DNA of 33,253 bases from Fluviicola sp. (GTDB lineage Bacteria > Bacteroidota > Bacteroidia > Flavobacteriales_D > Crocinitomicaceae). This document shows, one piece after another, positions 25,560-33,253 of the stretch. The notes under the pieces are model-generated. The model made no database searches and was not told where the DNA came from. It saw only the letters and a list, made by a program, of their open reading frames with translations. Position numbers and translations under genes: made by a program. The stretch is from the NCBI GenBank assembly GCA_017983675.1, contig JAGOAZ010000012.1, forward strand, positions 48,306-81,558, in the 5' to 3' direction. The stretch's first letter is position 1. Each line of letters opens with the position of its first letter.

Positions 25560-26945
25560 TTAATAGTTTGGTCCTAAAATTTTAATGGCAACTCTGTCGA
25601 TTTCTACTCCATTACCCAACACAATGATATCAACTTTTTTCATTCCGTTTTTGATGTTGTTGTAAGGTGTTTTGATGACAAATCGATCGGTCAAGTGCTT
25701 TTGACCTTTCAAGGTGAATTGATCGTTTGCGAGTTCAACCGAAACATTTGGATCTGAGCATTTCAACTTCACATCATACGTGTTTTTCGTTTTGTTCGTT
25801 AAATCGATTTCAAAGATATTACTAATTTGGTCTTCATCCGTTATTTGGAACGTAGATCCACGCTGACGTAATATGATGGTTGAGAAATCATCCCGAATAA
25901 TTAATAAGGTAAGCAAAACACCGATTAATCCAATTAGCAAAACGGTATAAGCTTTTACTCTTTTTGTCCATTCAAACCCCGTTCTGTTTTTAATTCCGTT
26001 TTCAGAAACAAAGCGAATTAATCCTTTGTCTTGTCCAACGCCTTCCATGATTGTATCGCACGAATCAATACAAGCGGTACAATTGATGCATTCTAACTGC
26101 GTTCCATTGCGGATATCAATTCCAGTAGGGCAGACGTGTACACATTGACCACAATCGATACAATCACCTTTTCCTTCCGTTTTGCGGTCTTCTCCTTTTT
26201 TGAATTTTGCACGACCTTCTCCACGCACGTGATCATACGCAACAACCATCGAGTTTGCATCTAACAAAACACCTTGTAAACGTCCGTAAGGACAAATTGT
26301 AGTACAAACTTGTTCGCGTAAATACCAGTAAACGAAGAAGAAAAGCGAAGTGAAAATGATAATTGCGATTAATCCACCTACGTGTGTATTTAATGGATCA
26401 GTTTGAATTTTCCACAATTCTTCTGTACCAATGATGTAGGCTAAAAAGGTATTCGCAACCAAAAAAGACACCACCCAAAAAACGATGAATTTGATACTTC
26501 GTTTGATTATTTTCTCACTGTTCCATGCTTGTTTAGCCAATTTTTTCTGTGCAGTCCAATCGCCTTCGATGAGGTATTCTATCTGGCGAAAAACGAATTC
26601 CATGAAAATTGTTTGGGGACAAATCCATCCACAAAAAAGCCGTCCATAGATGATTGTAAATAAAATAACAAAGACAACGCCAATGATGAGCATGATTGCA
26701 AACAAGTAAAAATCTTGGGGCCAAAAAATAGCACCGAAAATGACGAACTTGCGTTCAATGACATTAAATAACAATAATTGCTCCCCGTTTAATTGGATAT
26801 GAGGAATTGCAAATAAAAGCGCTAAAAAAACATAGCTCAATAATTTACGTTTATTTGTCCAAGAACCTTTTGGTTTTTTTGGAAAAATCCAAACACGTTT
26901 TCCTTGTTCGTTGACTGTTGCGATATGGTCTCTAAATTCGTCCAT
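25560..26945 (-). CDS. ccoG: CcoG, ferredoxin-type copper reductase for cbb3 oxidase
   Basis: 461 residues. About five membrane helices are present. Cysteine motifs CGWICP (Cys105, 109) and CTTICPYG (Cys214, 218) precede two 4Fe-4S ferredoxin clusters: CIDCGQCVHVCPTG (Cys262, 265, 268, 272) and CINCTACIDSC (Cys286, 289, 292, 296). The C-terminal ~110 residues form the Ig-like FixG C-terminal domain. CcoG reduces Cu(II) to Cu(I) during cbb3 assembly. It follows ccoP after a 59-bp gap that contains a hairpin, so its expression may be lower than that of the oxidase subunits. Confidence 0.95.
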   Translation of the reverse strand: MDEFRDHIATVNEQGKRVWIFPKKPKGSWTNKRKLLSYVFLALLFAIPHIQLNGEQLLLFNVIERKFVIFGAIFWPQDFYLFAIMLIIGVVFVILFTIIYGRLFCGWICPQTIFMEFVFRQIEYLIEGDWTAQKKLAKQAWNSEKIIKRSIKFIVFWVVSFLVANTFLAYIIGTEELWKIQTDPLNTHVGGLIAIIIFTSLFFFVYWYLREQVCTTICPYGRLQGVLLDANSMVVAYDHVRGEGRAKFKKGEDRKTEGKGDCIDCGQCVHVCPTGIDIRNGTQLECINCTACIDSCDTIMEGVGQDKGLIRFVSENGIKNRTGFEWTKRVKAYTVLLIGLIGVLLTLLIIRDDFSTIILRQRGSTFQITDEDQISNIFEIDLTNKTKNTYDVKLKCSDPNVSVELANDQFTLKGQKHLTDRFVIKTPYNNIKNGMKKVDIIVLGNGVEIDRVAIKILGPNY

Positions 26946-26963
26946 GGCATTCTTTTTTAAACA

Positions 26964-26997
26964 AGAAGTTCGTTTAACGATTGCTAAACGAACTTCT
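26964..26997 (-). terminator. Hairpin between ccoP and ccoG, terminator or attenuator
   Basis: AGAAGTTCGTTTA (26964-26976) is the perfect complement of TAAACGAACTTCT (26985-26997) around an eight-base loop. On the minus strand it begins eight bases after the ccoP stop, and the following bases are TGTTTAAAAAAG, a poor T-tail. It may terminate partially or stabilise the 3' end of the oxidase-subunit transcript. Confidence 0.7.
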
Positions 26998-27004
26998 GCT
27001 GATT

Positions 27005-28417
27005 TTATTTGTATTCTTTTCCTTGTGGTTCTCTTCCGGCTTTGTATTTAAGGCTCAATACATAAGAGGCGACTTGTTGCATCTCAATCGGATTCAATTT
27101 CGAAGTATGTTCAGGCATTCCGTTTGGACGACCATTTTTCACAGATAAGAACACATCTTTGATGTCGTTTCCATACAACCAGAATTTATCTGTTAAGTTT
27201 GGACCGATATCGCCTTGTCCTTCTTTGTGACAAACAGTACAGTTTGTCGTGAACAATGTTTTACCTGTTGCCAATGCTGCTGGATCTTCCAACTTAGTTA
27301 CATTGTTTTCATCCACGTTCATTGCTTGTGATTTCAAGTATTCATCCACATCTTTTTGAGCTTGTACCATTTCTTTTTGGTAAGCTTGTATTTGTAAATC
27401 ACCTGTTTTCAAAAAGTGATAATGGAACATATAAGCAACTGCAAAAACAATAGTCATATAGAATCCCCAAACCCACCACGGTGGTAAATTATTGTCTAGT
27501 TCTTGAATACCATCGTACTCGTGATCCATCAAAATGCTTGCTTCGTCTTCAATAGCGACAGTATCAGTCAATACTTTTGTAATTTTCTTTGCCCGAACTT
27601 TCTTTTCAATAACTGGTTTCGGAAAAGCCATGTAAAAGAACGAGTTAAACAAGTTTTTCAAGTAAATAACTACGAAAAGCAAGATAAGATCAATCGTCAC
27701 CAAGGCATATAAATCACTTTTTTCAACGATTAACCACAAACTTTTTTCAGCAGATTCACCGCCATGAACGAAGTCAATTGCAAACGATTGTAGCGGCGTA
27801 AACAACGCAAAGCCAATGACTAAAACAGTTGCCACTTTTTTGATTGTTTCAGTTGCTTTTGACGCTTTCTTTTCTTGTAACTTCGTTTTGAAAATGTCTG
27901 ATTTAATCAATGTACGAATGGAAGTCGTTAACAAAATGATTGCAAACAACAACACAACTAGTACGATTAACAAACCATAAAACAAGTTCAAGTTTTTCTC
28001 GTAATTCGGTTTCAAAAGTATCTCCGTTTCAACTCCTGTAGAATCAGCGGGAGCTGCAGCAGTTTCAGCTGGTTTTACATAGTTATCGACGTAATCCAAA
28101 ATCTGGTCAACCTCAGCATTTGTTGCTTGTTGAGGAGGCATTTCAGAAGGGGAGAAATTTTGAATTTCATTCGCTAATTTACTAGCACCTGAAGCAATTA
28201 ATCCTTTGGAATTCTGCACCCATTTGTACAATAATTCACCTTCTCCAGCATCGTTCCATTTTTGTTTCACACCTTTCAATAAAGGTCCAGTTGAATTTTT
28301 ATCAACTGCGTGACACGTATTACATTTTGCTTTGAAAAGTGCTTCGCCTTGGCTAAATCCTGATTGAATAAATCCCAAGCTTACTATAAGAATCGAAAGA
28401 ATATGTCTCGTTTTCAT
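27005..28417 (-). CDS. ccoP: CcoP, cbb3 oxidase cytochrome c subunit, with an extra N-terminal cytochrome c domain
   Basis: 470 residues, long for the Bacteroidota family as I know it. A signal-like N-terminus (ends SGFSQ) is followed directly by heme motif CNTCH (Cys32, Cys35, His36) and MPPQQATNAEV, which could supply a Met ligand. Then come three hydrophobic segments (about residues 145-165, 195-213, 238-256), the CcoP anchor signature LDNNLPPWWVWGFYMTIVFA, and a second cytochrome c domain with CTVCH (Cys393, Cys396, His397) and NGMPEHTSKL as Met ligand region. Its normal job is passing electrons from cytochrome c to CcoO/CcoN. It overlaps ccoQ by four bases (ATGA). Confidence 0.92.
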   Translation of the reverse strand: MKTRHILSILIVSLGFIQSGFSQGEALFKAKCNTCHAVDKNSTGPLLKGVKQKWNDAGEGELLYKWVQNSKGLIASGASKLANEIQNFSPSEMPPQQATNAEVDQILDYVDNYVKPAETAAAPADSTGVETEILLKPNYEKNLNLFYGLLIVLVVLLFAIILLTTSIRTLIKSDIFKTKLQEKKASKATETIKKVATVLVIGFALFTPLQSFAIDFVHGGESAEKSLWLIVEKSDLYALVTIDLILLFVVIYLKNLFNSFFYMAFPKPVIEKKVRAKKITKVLTDTVAIEDEASILMDHEYDGIQELDNNLPPWWVWGFYMTIVFAVAYMFHYHFLKTGDLQIQAYQKEMVQAQKDVDEYLKSQAMNVDENNVTKLEDPAALATGKTLFTTNCTVCHKEGQGDIGPNLTDKFWLYGNDIKDVFLSVKNGRPNGMPEHTSKLNPIEMQQVASYVLSLKYKAGREPQGKEYK

Positions 28418-28611
28418 AGGTTTTCTTTTTGATTATTAATATCTTCTGAACTGAATGGTAATTGACCCAATTCTTCGATTGTCGATTTTTTCATTTTCGT
28501 GATACGAATCAAAACGAAGATGAAAAACAGCACGAAAATCAGTAGGGAGAACATTCCGTAAAACTCAACGCCTTGTTCGGATGCTAAATGATGTTTGATA
28601 TATCTCAACAT
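28414..28611 (-). CDS. ccoQ: CcoQ-like small subunit of cbb3 oxidase
   Basis: 65 residues: a short N-terminal lead (MLRYIKHHLASEQGVEFYG), one membrane helix (MFSLLIFVLFFIFVLIRI) and a polar tail. The family is poorly conserved, so the call rests on its position between ccoNO and ccoP and on this helix-tail pattern. Its ATG is three bases after the ccoNO stop, and it overlaps ccoP by four bases. Confidence 0.82.
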   Translation of the reverse strand: MLRYIKHHLASEQGVEFYGMFSLLIFVLFFIFVLIRITKMKKSTIEELGQLPFSSEDINNQKENL

Positions 28612-28614
28612 GGC

Positions 28615-30801
28615 TTATTTATTAGAAGGTTTTACTTTAACGTCCATTCCTAAGCGTTGCAAATAGGCAATCATCGCAATGATTTCTTTGTTTTCTATTT
28701 CACGTACTTTCGCTTCTTTCGATGTACCCTTCAATGCGATTGGTAACATTGAATTCACAATGTCAACAGCAATGATATGTGCTTGTTTCTTTAAATCGCC
28801 AACTGCTTTGTTTTCGTAACCAGCAGCATAAGGAACACCCATTTTGCGCATAGCAGCAATTTTTTTCGCAGTTAACGCGATGTCTAAATCATCTGTGCGT
28901 AACCAAGTGTATGCCGGCATAATCGAACCTTTAGAAATTTCTTTTGGACGATCCATGTGTTCGTAATGCCACATGTTTCCGCGTAAACTACCTTCACGTG
29001 CTAAATCGGGACCCGTTCTTTTTGATCCCCATAAGAACGGGTGGTCGTATACATTTTCACCAGCTTTTGAATAGCCACCGCTTTCTGGAGTAGGAGCATA
29101 GCGAGCTGTTTCAAATCGAACAGGACGAATCATTTGTGAGTGACAATTATTACAACCTTCTCGGATATATAAATCACGACCTTCTAATTCAAGCGGCGTA
29201 TATGGTTTCACACTTGCAATAGTTGGTACATTCGATCGAACGGCAATTGTAGGAATAATCTCAGCCAAACCACCAATTGCAACAACGATAATAGAGAATA
29301 TCATGAAACGAACTGGTTTTCCTTCAATTTTACGGTGCCAGTATTCTTTTTCTTTGTGTGAACTTTCAATTTTCGCTGGAACTTCAACTTCTTCATCCGC
29401 TTGGAAAGATCCTTGTTTCACTGTTTTGATAATATTATAGACCATTAACAAGGCACCACTAATATATAATGCACCACCCAATGAACGTAAAATATAGTAA
29501 GGACGAATATTCGTAACAGTTTCTAAGAAATCTTTGTGTACCAAAGTTCCATCTGGGTTAAAGTGTTGCCAGTCTAAACCTTGCATGAAACCAGCAATAT
29601 ACATTGGAATAGCATAGAGTAAAATTCCTAAAGTAGCAATCCAGAAATGTTGATTGGCCATCTTTTTAGAATACAATTCAGTTCGGAATAATCGAGGTAT
29701 TAACCAGTAAATCATACCAAATGTTAACATACCATTCCAACCCAATCCACCTACGTGAACGTGAGCAATTGTCCAATCGGTAAAGTGAGAAATGATGTTG
29801 ACAGATTTTAAGGATAACATTGGTCCTTCAAATGTTGCCATACCATAAGCGGTTAATGCAACAACCATAAATTTCAACATTACATCATCACGAACTCTGT
29901 CCCAAGCACCGCGCATGGTCAACAATCCGTTTAACATTCCACCCCAAGATGGCGCAATTAACATGACAGAGAAAACGACACCTAAACTTTGTGCCCAATC
30001 TGGAAGAGAAGAATATAATAAATGGTGAGGTCCTGCCCAAATGTAGATGAAGATCAATGCCCAAAAGTGAATAATAGATAAACGGTAAGAATATACAGGT
30101 CGATTTGCAGCTTTTGGCACAAAATAGTACATCAAACCTAAATAAGGTGTTGTTAAGAAAAATGCTACTGCATTGTGACCATACCACCACTGCACCAACG
30201 CATCTTGTACACCTGCATACCACGAATAACTTTTAAAGAAACTAATAGGTAGTTCGAATGAATTAAAAATATGAAGCATTGCAACAGTTACAAACGTTGC
30301 AATGTAGAACCAAATTGCTACGTAAATATGTTTTACGCGTCGAGCTAAGATAGTTGCAAACATGTTCCAGCCGAAAACAACCCAAATGATTGCAATTAAA
30401 ATATCGATCCACCATTCCAATTCAGCATATTCCTTACTAGTATTCATTCCTAATGGTAAGGTGATTGCTGCACAAACGATGATGAATTGCCAACCCCAGA
30501 AATTGATTTTACTCAATTTATCACTCCACATACGCGCTTTCAATAAGCGTTGCATGGAATAATAAACTCCGGTAAAAATCCCGTTTCCAACGAATGCGAA
30601 AATCACTGCGTTGGTGTGCAATGGTCGGATACGTCCAAACGAGATGTATCTAAATCCAAGGTAATCGTTGAAAAAATCGGGGAAAGCTAATTGCAAAGCA
30701 GCAATTAATCCCACAGACATACCTACAATTGCCCACAAAAGTGTTGCAAAGGCAAAATTCTTGACAATCGTGTTGTCGTACTTAATTGTTTGAACTTCCA
30801 T
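28615..30801 (-). CDS. ccoNO: CcoN-CcoO fusion, cbb3 oxidase subunits I and II
   Basis: 728 residues from MEVQTIKYDN at 30801; a longer frame overlaps ccoS and is unlikely. The N-terminal ~490 residues are CcoN with metal-ligand motifs RPLHTN, WWYGHNAVAF, GPHHLLYSSLPDWAQ (histidines plus the cross-linking Tyr) and AHVHVGG. The C-terminal part is CcoO: an anchor helix (FMIFSIIVVAIGGLAEIIP), heme motif CNNCH (Cys550, Cys553, His554) and MIRPVRFETARYAP. Fusion of the two subunits is usual in Bacteroidota. The product is the catalytic core of the proton-pumping, high-affinity terminal oxidase in the inner membrane. Confidence 0.96.
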   Translation of the reverse strand: MEVQTIKYDNTIVKNFAFATLLWAIVGMSVGLIAALQLAFPDFFNDYLGFRYISFGRIRPLHTNAVIFAFVGNGIFTGVYYSMQRLLKARMWSDKLSKINFWGWQFIIVCAAITLPLGMNTSKEYAELEWWIDILIAIIWVVFGWNMFATILARRVKHIYVAIWFYIATFVTVAMLHIFNSFELPISFFKSYSWYAGVQDALVQWWYGHNAVAFFLTTPYLGLMYYFVPKAANRPVYSYRLSIIHFWALIFIYIWAGPHHLLYSSLPDWAQSLGVVFSVMLIAPSWGGMLNGLLTMRGAWDRVRDDVMLKFMVVALTAYGMATFEGPMLSLKSVNIISHFTDWTIAHVHVGGLGWNGMLTFGMIYWLIPRLFRTELYSKKMANQHFWIATLGILLYAIPMYIAGFMQGLDWQHFNPDGTLVHKDFLETVTNIRPYYILRSLGGALYISGALLMVYNIIKTVKQGSFQADEEVEVPAKIESSHKEKEYWHRKIEGKPVRFMIFSIIVVAIGGLAEIIPTIAVRSNVPTIASVKPYTPLELEGRDLYIREGCNNCHSQMIRPVRFETARYAPTPESGGYSKAGENVYDHPFLWGSKRTGPDLAREGSLRGNMWHYEHMDRPKEISKGSIMPAYTWLRTDDLDIALTAKKIAAMRKMGVPYAAGYENKAVGDLKKQAHIIAVDIVNSMLPIALKGTSKEAKVREIENKEIIAMIAYLQRLGMDVKVKPSNK

Positions 30802-30970
30802 CATGTAATTGATTTTTGTTGTGTGTTGATGGTTCATCTTCGTACAAAATGCGCACTGATGGCGCGTAATCATCTTCGTATTGACCTGACTTTGCTGACC
30901 AAAGAAAAAAGCCTAAAAAGAAGAGTGCTAGCACCAAACTCACGATTAACATAATGTAGATCATTCCCAT
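30782..30970 (-). CDS. ccoS: CcoS, cbb3 oxidase maturation protein
   Basis: 62 residues: MGMIYIMLIVSLVLALFFLG forms the single helix, then FFLWSAKSGQYEDDYAPSVR, where the GQYEDD-type motif is characteristic of CcoS. CcoS is required for cofactor (heme b, copper) insertion into CcoN. It is the first gene of the cco transcript, overlaps the ccoNO start by about 20 bases, and is divergent from the helicase, 120 bp away. A start at the third residue is also possible. Confidence 0.92.
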   Translation of the reverse strand: MGMIYIMLIVSLVLALFFLGFFLWSAKSGQYEDDYAPSVRILYEDEPSTHNKNQLHDGSSNN

Positions 30971-31078
30971 AATGCAAAGAAACAGACTTTGAAAACCAAA
31001 AAATATGACATGATCTAGTAAAAAAGCTGATTTATATCATGTTTTTGGGGTGGAATAACTTTCACCAAGAAACTTCAT

Positions 31079-31086
31079 TACCTTTG
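31079..31086 (+). promoter_or_regulatory. Candidate -7 element (TACCTTTG) directly before the helicase ATG
   Basis: TACCTTTG matches the Bacteroidota TAnnTTTG consensus exactly. The ATG at 31091 starts four bases downstream, so transcription would begin at or very near the start codon. No clear TTG -33 element lies at the usual distance. Confidence 0.45.
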
Positions 31087-31090
31087 TAGC

Positions 31091-32194
31091 ATGAAAACTC
31101 CTTTTAAAATTGCCCCCGCATTAGTCAAACGAATGGAAGAATTGGGATTTCTTGTTCCAACTCCGATTCAATTACATGCATGGAAGTTTTTAATTGAAAA
31201 ACACCAAGATTATGTTGGGCAAGCGCATACGGGATCTGGAAAAACAGTAGCTTATGGAGTGCCTTTGTTACAACGCATCGATCCAAAAGACAAAGATGTG
31301 CAAGCTGTAGTTTTGGTGCCAACGAGAGAGTTGGTCAATCAAACGACAAAAGCATTGTTTCGCTTGTCCAAATACCAAGAAAAGTTTTTCATTGAGGGTG
31401 TTTTAGGTGGTGAAGATATCAATGAACAAGCACATCGTTTAAAACGTACAACGCAAGTTATCGTTGCTACTCCTGGTCGTTTATACGAATTGATGAAACT
31501 GAAAGCGGTGAAGTTAGATCGTGTAAAAACTATTGTTTTAGACGAAGCTGATGAGTTATATGCGAAAGGTTTCATGAAGGAAATCGACAAAATATTGAGC
31601 AATACAAACGATTTTCATAAAAAATGGTTGTTTTCAGCAACTATTCATGGCGAATTAAATGGTTGGATTAGAAAAACATTACACAACGAAGCGCCGAAAG
31701 CTGTAATTGCGACGAAAGATGTTATGAATCCACGCATTGAACACCAATATTTGGAATGTCAAAAAGAAGATAAATCCATGTATTTGTTGGAGTTTTTGAG
31801 TTCAATGAAAAAAGCGCGCGGTATCATTTTCTGTCGTACCAAAGGTGATGTGGAACATGTGAACCGTTTTTTAAAAGAACAGGAATTCAAAACGTGTGAA
31901 TTGTACGGTGAAATGGGCATGCGTGATCGCGAAAAGGTGATTCGCATGTTTCATCAAGGATTATTTCAATACATCGTTGCAACAGATATTGCAGCACGTG
32001 GGATTGATTTCGAAGATTTAACTTTTGTTTTTCACTACCAATTACCAGATGATCCCGATTATTACACGCACCGAAGTGGAAGAACTGCTCGTGCAGGTAA
32101 AAAAGGAATTTCAATGAGTTTGGTAGAGCCGGTAGAACGCAAAAAAATGCGCTACATTCAGGAATTGTTGAATGTTGATTTTATTCAGCTATAA
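31091..32194 (+). CDS. DEAD-box ATP-dependent RNA helicase
   Basis: 367 residues, a near-minimal two-RecA-domain enzyme. Motifs in order: Q-motif PTPIQLHAW (23-31), Walker A AHTGSGKT (45-52), PTREL (77-81), TPGR (127-130), DEAD (151-154), SAT (182-184), then ATDIAARGID and HRSGRTAR. No C-terminal extension, so the RNA target cannot be guessed. It is on the plus strand between ccoS and ccoI; its stop lies one base from the ccoI stop. DEAD-box proteins remodel RNA in ribosome assembly or decay. Confidence 0.96.
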   Translation: MKTPFKIAPALVKRMEELGFLVPTPIQLHAWKFLIEKHQDYVGQAHTGSGKTVAYGVPLLQRIDPKDKDVQAVVLVPTRELVNQTTKALFRLSKYQEKFFIEGVLGGEDINEQAHRLKRTTQVIVATPGRLYELMKLKAVKLDRVKTIVLDEADELYAKGFMKEIDKILSNTNDFHKKWLFSATIHGELNGWIRKTLHNEAPKAVIATKDVMNPRIEHQYLECQKEDKSMYLLEFLSSMKKARGIIFCRTKGDVEHVNRFLKEQEFKTCELYGEMGMRDREKVIRMFHQGLFQYIVATDIAARGIDFEDLTFVFHYQLPDDPDYYTHRSGRTARAGKKGISMSLVEPVERKKMRYIQELLNVDFIQL

Positions 32195-32195
32195 G

Positions 32196-33253
32196 TTATC
32201 TTTCAAACGGCGGTATTCGTCGCGTTAACGTCAATAACGTCGCTAAACCGACAACTGTAACGGAACTCAAGGGCATAATAACAGCCGCTACAAATGGCGT
32301 TAACGAACCTGTTACTGCAAATCCAATTCCTGTTAGGTTATACAGCAACGAAAATGCAAAGGTGTATTTCAAATAACGTTTTCCTGCATGAATATAGTTA
32401 ATGTACTGCGCTAAGTATTTCAAGTTTTCTGCTTTCAAAATACTGTCAGAAGCAGGAGTGAAGCGTACCAAGTTTTCAGACAGCGCTAGGCCGACAAAGG
32501 CACTGTTTAATGCGCCAGCATCATTTAATCCGTCGCCAATCATCAACACACGCCGACCTTCTTTTTGCAATTCATCGATGTACTTTTTCTTGTCCAATGG
32601 TTTTTGATTGAAGCGAAAGATGGTGTTTGAAGGGAAAACTTGTTGAACGAGCTTCAAATCCCGTTCATTATCACCAGAAACCACAGCTAATTGATGTGTT
32701 TTACCCAATTCAACCATTAATTCAGTCAATCCTTCACGGAAAGTCGATTGAAACGAAAATTTCCCTAACAATTGATTGTTCCACGATAAAAAGGAACTGG
32801 ATTCTGTTGATTCTTGCGCCTCAATCCCAATGAACGAAGCACTTCCAAGTAATAACTGATCTTGAAAATTGATTCCTTTACCAGGGATTTCAACCGCATC
32901 AATTGCGTTTCCACTTAGTTGAAAATTGGTAGTTAACCAATGGTGAATTGCTTGGGCGTAGGGATGTGTTGCATGTTTGGTAATACCAAAAAGCAGTTGT
33001 TTTTGTTCATCCGTTAATGCTTGGCCCTCGTAGTGAATTGCTTTACTTTGTTGCTCCGTTAATGTTCCTGTTTTATCAAAAACGATGGTGTCGCATTGTT
33101 GAATACGTTCAATTATCCCTGTATTCCGTAAGTAAAAACCTTTTTTACCCAATTGACGCATGATGTTTCCATAAGTAAATGGAACAGAAAGTGCCAAAGC
33201 ACACGGACAAGCAACAATTAAAACCGCAGTAACAATCTCAGGAATTAACCGCG
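32196..33253 (-). CDS. ccoI: CcoI-like copper-translocating P-type ATPase, 3' part
   Basis: The frame is open to the right edge, so the N-terminal metal-binding and first membrane regions are missing. What is present begins just before the ion-binding CPCALALSVP motif, then the phosphorylation site DKTGTLT, the HP motif THPYAQAI, nucleotide-site GKGINF and GSASF, VSGDN, MIGDGLNDAGAL and two final membrane helices. This is a P1B-type (CPC, Cu+) ATPase. The cco neighbourhood points to CcoI, which supplies copper for cbb3 oxidase assembly, rather than a detoxifying CopA; that choice is inference. The TTG at 33197 sometimes read as a start is an internal leucine. Confidence 0.88.
   Translation of the reverse strand, partial: RLIPEIVTAVLIVACPCALALSVPFTYGNIMRQLGKKGFYLRNTGIIERIQQCDTIVFDKTGTLTEQQSKAIHYEGQALTDEQKQLLFGITKHATHPYAQAIHHWLTTNFQLSGNAIDAVEIPGKGINFQDQLLLGSASFIGIEAQESTESSSFLSWNNQLLGKFSFQSTFREGLTELMVELGKTHQLAVVSGDNERDLKLVQQVFPSNTIFRFNQKPLDKKKYIDELQKEGRRVLMIGDGLNDAGALNSAFVGLALSENLVRFTPASDSILKAENLKYLAQYINYIHAGKRYLKYTFAFSLLYNLTGIGFAVTGSLTPFVAAVIMPLSSVTVVGLATLLTLTRRIPPFER

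Noticed and set aside
30802..30873. Longer start for ccoNO
   Set aside because: It lies inside ccoS and adds a segment unlike any CcoN; the MEVQTIKYDN start precedes the usual first helix.
30971..31090. FNR box (TTGAT-N4-ATCAA) upstream of the cbb3 operon
   Set aside because: No match; only the wider ACATGAT/ATCATGT pair was found.

Overview
The window looks like Bacteroidota, probably Flavobacteriales. The evidence is AT-rich DNA, three type IX secretion (T9SS) cargo proteins with type A or type B C-terminal domains, a PorP/SprF protein, two TPR/PD40/OmpA proteins, a fused CcoN-CcoO oxidase subunit, and promoter elements of the TAnnTTTG type. A Fluviicola/Crocinitomicaceae-like genome is possible, but that is inference. 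I saw no tRNA, rRNA, CRISPR array, insertion sequence or integrase.

Layout. (1) 1-7026, plus strand: the 3' part of a giant surface adhesin with nine near-identical 100-residue cadherin-like repeats and a type B T9SS tail, then a PorP/SprF partner, then a periplasmic TPR/PD40/OmpA protein, ending in a strong bidirectional terminator. (2) 7090-7482, minus: a small lipoprotein. (3) 7753-13922, plus: a type A T9SS protein, an 887-residue phage-tail-fibre-like secreted protein, and two near-duplicate glycine-rich secreted proteins. (4) 13923-14578: a 656-bp stretch without an intact gene, perhaps holding a decayed reading frame. (5) 14579-17970: rplS on the minus strand, divergent from a tight plus-strand operon of a retropepsin-like RimB protease, RimK glutamate ligase, an M14 deacylase/carboxypeptidase-like enzyme and a SpoU RNA methyltransferase. 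(6) 17977-24341, minus: a kelch-like T9SS protein, a rhodanese lipoprotein, a 55-residue DUF2892 membrane protein, a second OmpA protein, an O-methyltransferase, an FkbM-like methyltransferase and a PsbP-like lipoprotein. (7) 24384-30970, minus: a cbb3 oxidase locus, ccoS-ccoNO-ccoQ-ccoP-ccoG-fixH-tauE-like. (8) 31091-32194, plus: a DEAD-box helicase. (9) 32196 to the right edge, minus: the 3' part of ccoI, the copper-exporting P-type ATPase of the same oxidase system.

Working together: region 1 reads as a cargo plus outer-membrane partner plus periplasmic anchor for T9SS surface display. Region 3 may build a surface fibre with glycine-rich accessory or tip proteins; this is the least explained part of the window. 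Region 5 is a translation-related module (ribosomal protein, glutamate tagging, possible tag removal, RNA methylation). Regions 7 and 9 together supply the structural subunits and the copper and heme maturation factors of a high-affinity terminal oxidase. CcoP carries an extra N-terminal cytochrome c domain.
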